Assembly (NCBI GenBank): GCA_031550435.1
Contig: JAVBOO010000013.1
Coordinates: 1 to 64,000 of the forward strand
Direction: 5' to 3'
DNA: 64,000 bases
DNA from: JAVBOO01 sp031550435
Lineage (GTDB): Bacteria > Bacillota > Clostridia > Lachnospirales > WRAX01
Shown piece after piece: positions 27,252 through 35,484 of this stretch. Under the pieces are notes generated by a model. That model was not told where the DNA came from. It saw nothing but the letters and a program-made list of their open reading frames with translations, and ran no database searches. The first letter of the stretch is position 1; every line of letters begins with the position of its first letter. A program made the position numbers and the translations under genes.

Positions 27252-27447
27252 TGACGCAAGACCCGAACTTTTATTTTTTTATGCCTCTGCCCTTAAAGTC
27301 GTTCTACACATTTGCGCCGACAGCTCTTATGCTGACGGCGTTTTTTTCTACCTGACTGTTTGCGCCTTCTGAATAATTCCCAATAACAAGGAAATATTAC
27401 TGAGTAAGCTGATTAAGCCACTATTAAAGTACAAAACCGCGGTGATT

Positions 27448-27558
27448 ATTGAAGCGACAATAAAACCATTCGCTAAACTTGTCGCCTCAATCCCCCTTAG
27501 GCCTGCGGTACCGGCAAAAGGGGGGGATTAAACCGCATGGTTTTATCGGGGGATCAAT
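27448..27558 (+). repeat. Family A repeat, full copy
   Basis: ATTGAAGCGACAATAAAACC through GCCTCAATCCCCCTTAGGCC to ATCGGGGGATCAATA. The final GGGGGAT lies 6 bases before the TTG start of the next gene and may serve as its ribosome site. Confidence 0.85.
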
Positions 27559-27560
27559 AG

Positions 27561-30554
27561 TTGAATATAAGCATAAACAATTCCCACGTAAATCATGACC
27601 GCCAAAATTTTGCCAAGCCCTCCGCTTTGTTCAAGCCGGGTGATACTTTCAGCGCAAAAATCGTTAATGGCGAACCAAACTCCTTTCTTATGCAAACGGC
27701 TAACGGATATGTTTTTGAGCTTAACTCCAAGGATCTAAACGGCACAGTCGGAGAGAGCTTTAACTTTCGCGTACTCGGCAGCTCCAAAAACGGAATGAGC
27801 ATAGAGCTGATAAAAACGCAGACAGAGGCCGGTAAGCTTGCCGCTTTAAAAGAAGAAAGCGACATTATGATTAAACTGATGAAAGAACAGGGCTTCGCCG
27901 AGGATATAAACATACTCGACAGGGCCGATAACGAGAAAAAAGCAGCGGAAGAACAACGGCAGAGAGATGCCGCCGCCAAACTTAGCAAGGATCTGAGTGA
28001 GCTTCCCGAAAATGAGGCCGCAAAGATAATAAAAGAACTCGTTTCAAGCGGTCTCTCTCCCGAAAAAATTACAGCCGAAATGCTTTTGGCCGCGGCGGGC
28101 AAAACCGAAAAACAACCAAAACCCGCCAAACCTTCCGACATGCAGACCGCGTTGTCAATGCTGAACGATATAGACGAGCTTGACGACCCCGCAATCGTGC
28201 GAACATTAAAGTATTCGGTTGAGCTTACGCTCGGCAGCATATACAAGGCAAAATTCTCGGGCGGCAAGAATACCGGCGGCGAAATAAGCGATTCAAAACT
28301 CGAAGACCTTGCTCCTCATATCGAAAGGCTGCTTGAAGAAAACGGTGTGCCGCCCGATGATAACAATATAGAGGCAGCAAAATTTCTTGTTAAGCATTCC
28401 GTTGAACTTAACGGCGAAAACATCTCGCGCTACTGTTTTCTCAAGCGTCTGAGCGAAAACATAAGCCCCGGTAGACTTTTGTCTCTCGCAAACGAAAACA
28501 AAACCGGCAGGAGCATTATTGAAGTGCCTCTGTTTCAAGCATCAAAAGATGTCGAACGTATAAAATCCGAATATGAGCGCCTTATACAAGACGTGAGGCT
28601 GATAAAACCCGAAAAAATCGACCTGCTTGTTAAGAACAGTGTAGCTGTAACCTTGGGCGCGCTAATCTCCGACCGGCATAAAACCCACACCGGCGAAGAG
28701 CAAAACTCCGCTGAGCAGAAACGCATTTTTGCGGAAATCGCTTTAAAGCTTACATCTGAAGCAGGAACGAGGCTTGCGGAAAAAAACATACGAATAGAAA
28801 CACTCCCTCTTAAAAAGGCGCTTGAAGAAATCAACCGTATCGAGTACTCCAAATACGCCGCGGCACTTAAAGCCTTTGATGCGCAACCAAACGATGAAAG
28901 CCTCAGAAAAACAGGAAAAGCCGTTGCAGGCATACATGAACTGAAAAAACTCAGCTCACTCGATTTTGTTGCTCTTTTCAAATCAAACCGCCCGATTAGC
29001 GTTAACAATGCGCTCCGTTATTGTAATAAAGCCGATATTGCCGCCGTTTATGAAGAGTCATCCACACCCATACTTCAAAAATACGGTGACAGTTTTTCAA
29101 AAATAAAACACCGGTTCGGAGGGCTTTTGGAGCGTCTCTGTATAGAACCCGGCGAAAACAACATAAAGGCCGCCCAAGCTTTATCTGCTTCAAAAACCGA
29201 TGTAACAGCCGAAAGCGTTATGAAGGCTTCGATAATGATCTCGAAACTGCAAAGAATAACCCAAAGTCTTACGCCGGCGATTGTCTCCTCAATGGTTAAA
29301 GAAGGGCTCAACCCTCTCGAAATGCACATAGACGAAATGCAGGCATATACCGACGCTTTCGAAGAGGCATACGGGAAGACAACTGCCGAAACGGTTGAAG
29401 AAAGACTGTATAAAGCCATGAAAAACCCCGGGCTTAGCCAAACAGAAAAAGACGGGATGAAAGCCGTTTTTAAGTCACTTTCATACGTTTTGAAAAACAA
29501 CTGCGCGGCAATTGGCGCGGTTATAGCCTCAGGCGCAAGCTTGAAACTTTCAAACTTTATGTCCGCTCTCGAAAACGTAAGACGCTCGGGAAGCGTTCAT
29601 TTTGATATAACTGACGACTATGAAGGCATTGAATATAAAAGCGGTATACGCATGAAAATTGAAAAAATGTACGCGGAACTGTCCGGTAAAACCTCAAATT
29701 CAGAGCTTGATATCGCTGAAACCCTCAAAGAAAACAAGCTCGGCAAAACCGTGTTTAATCTGCAAAAGATCCTGACTGCCGATGAGAATAATTTCCCTGT
29801 TTTAAAGCTTGAGCACAGACTTGCGATGCTTCGGGATTTTGCGGAGAATATCGAAGGAGAAGACATACTTTCTTATTTGAGAAAAAATGACGATGCGGAT
29901 TTTTCTTGTAACTTAAAAACCGAAGCACCGGAAAAGAACATAAAACCTCAAGACGCCTCAATCTATAAAGCCATCTCCGAACAGGCGCTTTTATGGGCGG
30001 GAAAAAACAGGATACCAAAAAACCCAAAAAATTTGCGGACGATACAGGCATTGCTTGCAAACGAATTTTACAAAGCAAAGGCTGTAAACGCTTTACCGAA
30101 TAATCAAAAAAGCAAAATCGCAGATCTGCTGCGGGAAGAAGGGGTGTTTGCGGATGTCGGGGTGCAGCTTCGTGAAATGCTCGAAGACAGTCAAGGCAGT
30201 ACGGCAGCAGAAGAGGCACTGACGTCCGTGAATCTCCTCAAAGCCGCAGGCGAATTGTCTTCAGGGCTTTACGAGCAAGACGGCAGACTTTCGGGGCTTA
30301 ACATGTATATAGTCAATAACAGCTTCTCGTCAAAAGACAGTACAACATATTTCATCTCACTTGATACAGGCGGAGCAAAGACAGAATTAACGCTCGCATT
30401 TGCGGTAAACAGCCTAAATGTGGAGTTTTTCGGAGAAATGCCCCGCGAAAACACTCTGGCTGAAATCAAAAGCCTGGCCCGGAGCAACGGAATAGAGAAT
30501 ATCAATTTTACAATCGCGGCAAAAAAGCCTGAAGACAATAAGAGGTTTATATGA
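27561..30554 (+). CDS. Large FliK-like (DUF6240-type) flagellar-region protein
   Basis: A 997-residue, mostly helical, Lys/Glu-rich soluble protein without signal peptide. It starts with a beta-rich segment (FKPGDTFSAKIVNGEPNSFL), has repeated helical modules about 100 residues long (for example ITAEMLLAAAGK, LIKPEKIDLLVKNSVAVTLGAL, LTPAIVSSMVKEGLNPLEM) and ends in a FliK-C-like beta domain (TTYFISLDTGGAKTELTLAF). Placed before flagellin and fliS, it is probably a hook-length/export protein; the DUF6240 match is from memory. Start TTG at 27561, using the GGGGGAT of the family A repeat. Confidence 0.6.
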   Translation: MNISINNSHVNHDRQNFAKPSALFKPGDTFSAKIVNGEPNSFLMQTANGYVFELNSKDLNGTVGESFNFRVLGSSKNGMSIELIKTQTEAGKLAALKEESDIMIKLMKEQGFAEDINILDRADNEKKAAEEQRQRDAAAKLSKDLSELPENEAAKIIKELVSSGLSPEKITAEMLLAAAGKTEKQPKPAKPSDMQTALSMLNDIDELDDPAIVRTLKYSVELTLGSIYKAKFSGGKNTGGEISDSKLEDLAPHIERLLEENGVPPDDNNIEAAKFLVKHSVELNGENISRYCFLKRLSENISPGRLLSLANENKTGRSIIEVPLFQASKDVERIKSEYERLIQDVRLIKPEKIDLLVKNSVAVTLGALISDRHKTHTGEEQNSAEQKRIFAEIALKLTSEAGTRLAEKNIRIETLPLKKALEEINRIEYSKYAAALKAFDAQPNDESLRKTGKAVAGIHELKKLSSLDFVALFKSNRPISVNNALRYCNKADIAAVYEESSTPILQKYGDSFSKIKHRFGGLLERLCIEPGENNIKAAQALSASKTDVTAESVMKASIMISKLQRITQSLTPAIVSSMVKEGLNPLEMHIDEMQAYTDAFEEAYGKTTAETVEERLYKAMKNPGLSQTEKDGMKAVFKSLSYVLKNNCAAIGAVIASGASLKLSNFMSALENVRRSGSVHFDITDDYEGIEYKSGIRMKIEKMYAELSGKTSNSELDIAETLKENKLGKTVFNLQKILTADENNFPVLKLEHRLAMLRDFAENIEGEDILSYLRKNDDADFSCNLKTEAPEKNIKPQDASIYKAISEQALLWAGKNRIPKNPKNLRTIQALLANEFYKAKAVNALPNNQKSKIADLLREEGVFADVGVQLREMLEDSQGSTAAEEALTSVNLLKAAGELSSGLYEQDGRLSGLNMYIVNNSFSSKDSTTYFISLDTGGAKTELTLAFAVNSLNVEFFGEMPRENTLAEIKSLARSNGIENINFTIAAKKPEDNKRFI

Positions 30555-30646
30555 GCAAAAAAAACGAATTGCCGGATACTCACAAAACTATAATTTCAGA
30601 GCTGATAAAGATTCTGACGCGTACCGGCCCTCAAAAGCGTTCATAG
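30551..30646 (+). CDS. 31-residue micro-ORF coupled to FliK-like gene
   Basis: Starts at an ATG overlapping the previous stop (ATGA) and encodes MSKKNELPDTHKTIISELIK plus eleven residues. It ends 4 bases before a family B repeat, so it may be the truncated stump of a longer gene cut by that element, or a real small protein. No family recognised. Confidence 0.35.
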   Translation: MSKKNELPDTHKTIISELIKILTRTGPQKRS

Positions 30647-30650
30647 AGCT

Positions 30651-30789
30651 ATTACCGCGGTATTACCGCGGAAGTTAAATACCGCATAAAATACCTACGC
30701 GGTTACTCGTGCCGAGCAGACGCGTTTCTGCGTCTTAGCGAGGGAACAACAAAATATAGCGTTTTCCTATATTTTGTTGCCGAAGTAAT
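30651..30789 (+). repeat. Family B repeat, long form with doubled left end
   Basis: The left terminus is doubled (ATTACCGCGG at 30651 and again at 30662). Then the conserved TACCGCATAAAATACC, GAGCAGACGC hairpin, perfect stem CAACAAAATATAG / CTATATTTTGTTG and right end CCGAAGTAAT. It lies 70 bp upstream of flagellin. Confidence 0.9.
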
Positions 30790-30860
30790 ATCAAGAAACA
30801 AGTGCATTTTAGCCCATTTAAATCGAATTCATTATAGCAGCACATAAGGCGGGATGAAAT

Positions 30861-32351
30861 ATGAGTCTTAACGTAAATTTACCGGCAATTCGCGCGCAGT
30901 TAAACATCGCAAGGGCGGACAGAAAGTTAAACCTCGCTATGCAGCGAATGTCGTCCGGACTGAAAATCAATTCTGTCGCTGATGACTCGGCAGGACTTGC
31001 CATAGTAAATAAGATAAAAAATCAAATAAGCGGCATGACGATGGCCGGCAAGAACAGCCTTGACGGCATCTCGATGGCCGAGACCGCCGAAGGTGCTTTG
31101 AACGAAAGCCAAAGCATAGTGCAAAAAATCAGGGAACTTTCCTTGCAGGCTTCAACCGATACGCTTACAGGTGACGACAGAGCCAAAATTCAAACCGAGA
31201 TCAGCGAGTTGCTGAACGAGCTTGACAGCATAACTGACAAAACCGAGTTCAACAAGACGAAGCTGCTCGGCGGAAACGCAGGCAGAATGGGACTTTCCGG
31301 AAAATCCGGCTTTACTGCGCAAAATATTTCCGAAGCTGTCTATATATCCGAAAAAACAAGCGCATTCACCCTTACTTACAGTATCTCGGCCTTCGGCACA
31401 CCGCCAAAGGTCACAGGAGGTATTTCGTCCTCTTTGTCCCCGCCGGCAGGCTCGTTCAGAATAAACGGCGAAACGGTAACCGTTGCCCAAGGAGATACCG
31501 CCGATACGGTAATACAAAAACTTCGGGAAGCGGCAAGTTATTCGGATATCGAGATTGTAACCCCGGGTTACCCCGGAGTGTCCGACCTGATACTTGTCGG
31601 CAAAACTGCGGGAAGCAACCGGGAAATCGATTTGCAGCCCCCCGACAGCATAATATTATCCGCTCTGGGCCTTGCTCCGGGAAAAACACGAGGAACTGAC
31701 GCTGCGATATCCGATTTGCGTTTTTTTGATAAAAATGGACAGCCAAACGCAAAAATGTCGGCAGAAAGCATACTCTTGTGCAAAGGCAACAGAGTCGAAA
31801 TCTCAGGCGCAAACGGTGAAAAAACCGTGCTGGACTTAAAGCTTGACAGGCTTGCCGACGGAAGCTTTGCCATGAAAAACGGTACGCTTGTTTCCGACAG
31901 CGGAGTCGCGCAAAACGGCCCTGTGACAGATATGTCACTAAAAGTAACGGAATTCGGCCCGCTTGTAATTCAAATCGGAGCTAACAAGTCTATGCAAATA
32001 GAACTGAATATACCCAATATGGGGGCAAACGCTTTAGGTATTTCGGATATTAACGTCAAGACACTCAAAGGCGCACAAGCCGCTATTACCGCCTGCGACA
32101 ATGCGCTTAACGCGATTTCGGCCGTCAGAACAACGCTCGGAACGTTTATAAACAGGCTGGAGCACACTGTCTCAAGCCTCGCCGTGGCCGGGGAGGCCGC
32201 AGAAAAAAGCCGTTCCCGCATCGAAGACACTGATATGGCTCTGGAGATGACAAGTTACACTCAGCTTAACATATTGTCCCAGGCAGGCATATCAATATTG
32301 GCGCAAGCAAATCAAAGGCCGCAGCAGCTTTTACAGCTTATAGGAAAGTAG
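30861..32351 (+). CDS. Flagellin
   Basis: A 496-residue filament subunit. Conserved N-terminal D0/D1 helices (residues 1-140, RKLNLAMQRMSSGLKINSVADDSAGLAI) and C-terminal D1/D0 (about 405-496, EDTDMALEMTSYTQLNILSQAG) flank a variable D2-D3 region. The centre includes a flagellin hook IN-like motif (FRINGETVTVAQGDTADTVI). Ribosome site is weak (GGCGGGATGA). Followed 9 bases later by fliS. No Cys in the conserved ends. CsrA encoded at 60240 could regulate its translation by analogy with Bacillus. Confidence 0.95.
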   Translation: MSLNVNLPAIRAQLNIARADRKLNLAMQRMSSGLKINSVADDSAGLAIVNKIKNQISGMTMAGKNSLDGISMAETAEGALNESQSIVQKIRELSLQASTDTLTGDDRAKIQTEISELLNELDSITDKTEFNKTKLLGGNAGRMGLSGKSGFTAQNISEAVYISEKTSAFTLTYSISAFGTPPKVTGGISSSLSPPAGSFRINGETVTVAQGDTADTVIQKLREAASYSDIEIVTPGYPGVSDLILVGKTAGSNREIDLQPPDSIILSALGLAPGKTRGTDAAISDLRFFDKNGQPNAKMSAESILLCKGNRVEISGANGEKTVLDLKLDRLADGSFAMKNGTLVSDSGVAQNGPVTDMSLKVTEFGPLVIQIGANKSMQIELNIPNMGANALGISDINVKTLKGAQAAITACDNALNAISAVRTTLGTFINRLEHTVSSLAVAGEAAEKSRSRIEDTDMALEMTSYTQLNILSQAGISILAQANQRPQQLLQLIGK

Positions 32352-32360
32352 GTTGAAACT

Positions 32361-32831
32361 ATGCTAATACACGGAGAAAATGACCTCGCGGAGTTTGTTA
32401 GCTCAAAAACGCCTCTGGGACTTGTGATATTTAACTATGAACTTTTGATAAAGAATTTGCATGAAGCGAAAACCGCGATAGAAAACGGTGTGCAGCTTAG
32501 CGGCGAGCTAGATAAAGCTATGGAGCTCTTGGCTCTTCTTGCGGGTTCACTGGACCTGCGCTACGAAATATCGTCGGAGCTTATGAGTCTATACATGTAT
32601 GCCAACAGGCGGATTATAAGCGCAAAGCTTCACTCGGACGCGGAGCAAATCTGCGAAGCCTGCGACATACTGTCTTCACTGCTTGACAGCTGGCGCAGAA
32701 TTGAAAAAGAAGAGCGCGCTCAGTTGCCTGCCGCCGAGAATGCCGAGCGTATTGTAACCGGTTTTGAGTATAAAGGCGGAAAAATATGTGAAATAAGTCT
32801 TAGCACAGAAAAGAGAGGTATAAGCGTTTAA
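32361..32831 (+). CDS. fliS: Flagellar export chaperone FliS
   Basis: A 156-residue helical protein. TPLGLVIFNYELLIKNLHEAKTAI and LSLYMYANRRIISAKLHSD-like helices (LMSLYMYANRRIISAKL) with a final LLDSWRRIEKEE match FliS, which caps the flagellin C-terminus before export. About 25 residues longer than usual, with an extra C-terminal tail. Nine bases downstream of flagellin. Confidence 0.82.
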   Translation: MLIHGENDLAEFVSSKTPLGLVIFNYELLIKNLHEAKTAIENGVQLSGELDKAMELLALLAGSLDLRYEISSELMSLYMYANRRIISAKLHSDAEQICEACDILSSLLDSWRRIEKEERAQLPAAENAERIVTGFEYKGGKICEISLSTEKRGISV

Positions 32832-32942
32832 GCGAATCGGCGGTGTTGTATCACCGGCGCAAAACTCTACCCATCCCGGATTCGAGTAAGTATCTTCTGT
32901 TTTTTGCGCTCTTAGATATTCGAACACTGCGCCTTACTCTAT

Positions 32943-33926
32943 TTATCTTGTCAGCTCTACCAGCTTGCTTCCGATTTTGCTTAGAGGCAGCTGATAATCA
33001 ACAGCGCCGAGGTCATATGCCGCTTTTGGCATTCCGTAGACAACGCAGCTGTCTTTATCCTGGCCTATGACCTTCGCTCCTTTTGCATGGAGATCATACA
33101 AACCCCTCGCCCCGTCCGAACCCATACCGGTCAGTATTACGCCAACCGCATTTCCTCCCAATATAGGCGTTACCGAAAAAAACAATTTGTCCGCCGCCGG
33201 GCGAACACCGTGCATTTTTTCCGCCGTAAAACATTCTACCGCAAGCCTTGAATTTTTTTTGATAAGGCGCATGTGAAGATCACCGGGCGCAATATATGCC
33301 TGCCCTTTTTTGATATATTCTCCGTCTGCAGCCTCTTTTACACCGATTTTGCAAAGCTTGTCCGCCCTGGACGCAAATTGTTTCGTAAACATTGACGGCA
33401 TGTGCTGAACTATCAGTATAGGGGGCATTGACGGCGGAAGAACCTTCAGCACTTCTATAAGAGCCTCCGTGCCTCCCGTGGACGAAGCCATGACTATTAT
33501 TTTTTCGTTTGTGCCGACAGTATCTCTGAAAGCGGACTGACCTTCCGCAGATTTCGAAGCGTGAGCTTCGATTTGCGAGAAAAGCTCCCGCATAAAAATA
33601 GTTCTTTCGGGTATCCCTACACCCGGCTTGTTAAACCAAGCCGAGATTCCGGCTCTTAAGTGATTCACAGATGCACAGCTTCCGACCGAAAAAACCTTTA
33701 GGTTGTGTCTCTGAATCAGGCTTCTTATATAACTCTCGGTTGCAGAAACACTTGTCAAATCCATAATTAGTATGTTTAGTACGGTTTTCCCTATAAACGA
33801 AGGGATAGAAAGTATATCGAAGCAGGTTACAACCGTGTCACTGTAGCCCGCTTTTTTTAGCTCGAATGAAATAAACGCTTTAAACATAGGATCGGACGAC
33901 AACAATATTATTTTTTCTTTTGCCAT
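32943..33926 (-). CDS. cheB: CheB-type protein-glutamate methylesterase
   Basis: A 327-residue response regulator-methylesterase. The first about 120 residues resemble a receiver domain (SSDPMFKAFISFELKKAGY, LIMDLTS with the Asp) but look diverged; residues about 140-325 are the CheB esterase with Ser in ASSTGG, His in VQHMP and Asp in GMGSDGA. It demethylates or deamidates chemoreceptors. No cheA, cheR or receptor gene is nearby. ATG at 33926, GAGAGGA upstream. Confidence 0.88.
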   Translation of the reverse strand: MAKEKIILLSSDPMFKAFISFELKKAGYSDTVVTCFDILSIPSFIGKTVLNILIMDLTSVSATESYIRSLIQRHNLKVFSVGSCASVNHLRAGISAWFNKPGVGIPERTIFMRELFSQIEAHASKSAEGQSAFRDTVGTNEKIIVMASSTGGTEALIEVLKVLPPSMPPILIVQHMPSMFTKQFASRADKLCKIGVKEAADGEYIKKGQAYIAPGDLHMRLIKKNSRLAVECFTAEKMHGVRPAADKLFFSVTPILGGNAVGVILTGMGSDGARGLYDLHAKGAKVIGQDKDSCVVYGMPKAAYDLGAVDYQLPLSKIGSKLVELTR

Positions 33927-34192
33927 TTGTCCATTCCTCTCGCGATAATGAGCACCGATCAGGCCATGCAGCTAATCGGAGATTAATTCTGACCGGGCAA
34001 ACGCTGAATAAGTCTGCTCCGGCAAAGCCAGAAAAATAATATAGCGGATACACGCCGCCGCAGTCAACAAACAGATTTATCCGGCTATCACGTTCGGCGC
34101 GTAACTTTCTTTTGTCGTAACCCGAAAACAATACCAAAAACTCAGGAAAGTACATTTGCGCTTGTATTGTTTTCATAAGGTTTGAGGATAAT

Positions 34193-34320
34193 ATTACCGC
34201 GGAAGTTAAATACCGCATAAAATACTTACGCGGTTACTCGTGCCGAGCAGACGCGTTTCTGCGTCTCAGCGAGGGAACAACAAAATATAGCGTTTTCCTA
34301 TATTTTGTTGCCGATGTAAT
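34193..34320 (+). repeat. Family B repeat, best-preserved long copy
   Basis: ATTACCGCGG to CCGATGTAAT. Internal stems: AGACGC/GCGTCT and CAACAAAATATAG/CTATATTTTGTTG. Nearly identical to the copy at 30662, pointing to recent spread. It lies in the 33927-34503 gap, which has no gene. Confidence 0.92.
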
Positions 34321-34365
34321 ATTACCGCGGAAGTTAAGTACCGTATAAAATACTTACGCGTTAAT
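34321..34365 (+). repeat. Family B repeat, abutting left half
   Basis: A second left end ATTACCGCGGAAGTTAAGTA begins with no spacer after the previous copy and stops at TACTTACGCGTTAATAAT, so the two form a tandem. Confidence 0.8.
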
Positions 34366-34503
34366 AATATCGGCATTTTTTCCAAAAATCTAAACGAGCC
34401 TGATTGACGGCATTTCAGTGAAAGTCGCAAAGCGAACCGGCCGGCGCGACTGAGCTCTCAACATAAGTTTTGTTCAACGATTACCTACACTACGGAGGAA
34501 ATT

Positions 34504-35292
34504 ATGGTTATAGAAACAGAAAGTCCCGCGCAAGAAAGAAGTCCTCAACTGCTCTGCGAGATTTCAGAGCCGGAACCGCAAAAGGAAACTTCGCAGCTCA
34601 AGCAGCTTGACCCGCTAAAAGAATACGGGCAGATCATGCAAAAAAAGAAAAATCCCCGAGGCACAATCGCGTTTCTGAATATTATCGGTCAAATTGAAGG
34701 GCATTATGTACTTCCGCCGACAAGCAAAACAACTAAGTACGAGCATGTTATCCCCTATCTTTTAAATACGGCCGGCAACAGCGATATCGACGGCCTTCTT
34801 GTCACGATTAACACTGTCGGCGGAGATGTCGAGGCAGGGCTGGCAATTGCTGAAATGATTTCGGGGCTAAATAAGCCTACTGTTTCACTCGTTTTAGGCG
34901 GAGGCCATTCCATAGGCGTTCCTCTCGCGGTTTCCGCCCAATATTCTTTTATAGCAAAAAGCGCGGCCATGACCGTTCACCCGGTTAGAATGAGCGGAAC
35001 AGTCATCGGGGCACAGCAGACCTATGACTATTTTAACAAAATGCAGGATAGGATACTTGATTTTATTGTAGACCGTTCGGATATTTCGAGAAGCAGAGTG
35101 AAAGAAATTATGCTTGCAACCGAAAATCTTGCGCTTGACGTCGGAACAATACTAATCGGTGAAGAAGCCGTAAACGAAAAGCTTATAAACTCGGTCGGAA
35201 CACTGAACGATGCTATAGAAAAACTCTACTCAATGATACAAGAGCAAAAAAGCGCCAAAGACGACGCATCACGGCCTTCTGACGACATGTAG
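34504..35292 (+). CDS. ClpP-like protease of the TepA/YmfB type
   Basis: A 262-residue ClpP-fold protein. An N-terminal about 55 residues acidic extension precedes the core: GTIAFLNIIGQIEGHY, DGLLVTINTVGGDVEAGLAIA, then GGGHSIGVPLAVSA with the nucleophile Ser and MTVHPVRMSG with the His. B. subtilis TepA (YmfB) is the nearest named relative and has been linked to protein secretion and spore-related roles. ATG at 34504, GGAGG upstream. Single gene. Confidence 0.88.
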   Translation: MVIETESPAQERSPQLLCEISEPEPQKETSQLKQLDPLKEYGQIMQKKKNPRGTIAFLNIIGQIEGHYVLPPTSKTTKYEHVIPYLLNTAGNSDIDGLLVTINTVGGDVEAGLAIAEMISGLNKPTVSLVLGGGHSIGVPLAVSAQYSFIAKSAAMTVHPVRMSGTVIGAQQTYDYFNKMQDRILDFIVDRSDISRSRVKEIMLATENLALDVGTILIGEEAVNEKLINSVGTLNDAIEKLYSMIQEQKSAKDDASRPSDDM

Positions 35293-35319
35293 CCGCAAAA
35301 CTTCGCTTCATAAAAAATA

Positions 35320-35354
35320 CCGCAAAAGCAGGCATGAAACATGCGCTTTTGCGG
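35320..35354 (+). terminator. Hairpin after the TepA-like gene
   Basis: Stem CCGCAAAAGC / GCTTTTGCGG with an internal CATG/CATG pair. It is followed by CAGTAATATAA rather than a T-run. May terminate tepA; its edges also resemble family B ends. Confidence 0.45.
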
Positions 35355-35484
35355 CAGTAATATAAGAGAAAATGAAAGGGAATAGTCCGTTTGCCCCTTT
35401 TGTTTTTCAGTATATAGACAGCCGCCGAGACAGGATGCTTGCTCTTTGCGGCTGTGAGTCTAACGGGATAAATGCAGCGCCTTT

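Noticed and set aside
32843..33070. 75-codon plus-strand ORF between fliS and cheB
   Set aside because: It overlaps the 3' end of cheB on the other strand and has no ribosome site or family resemblance.
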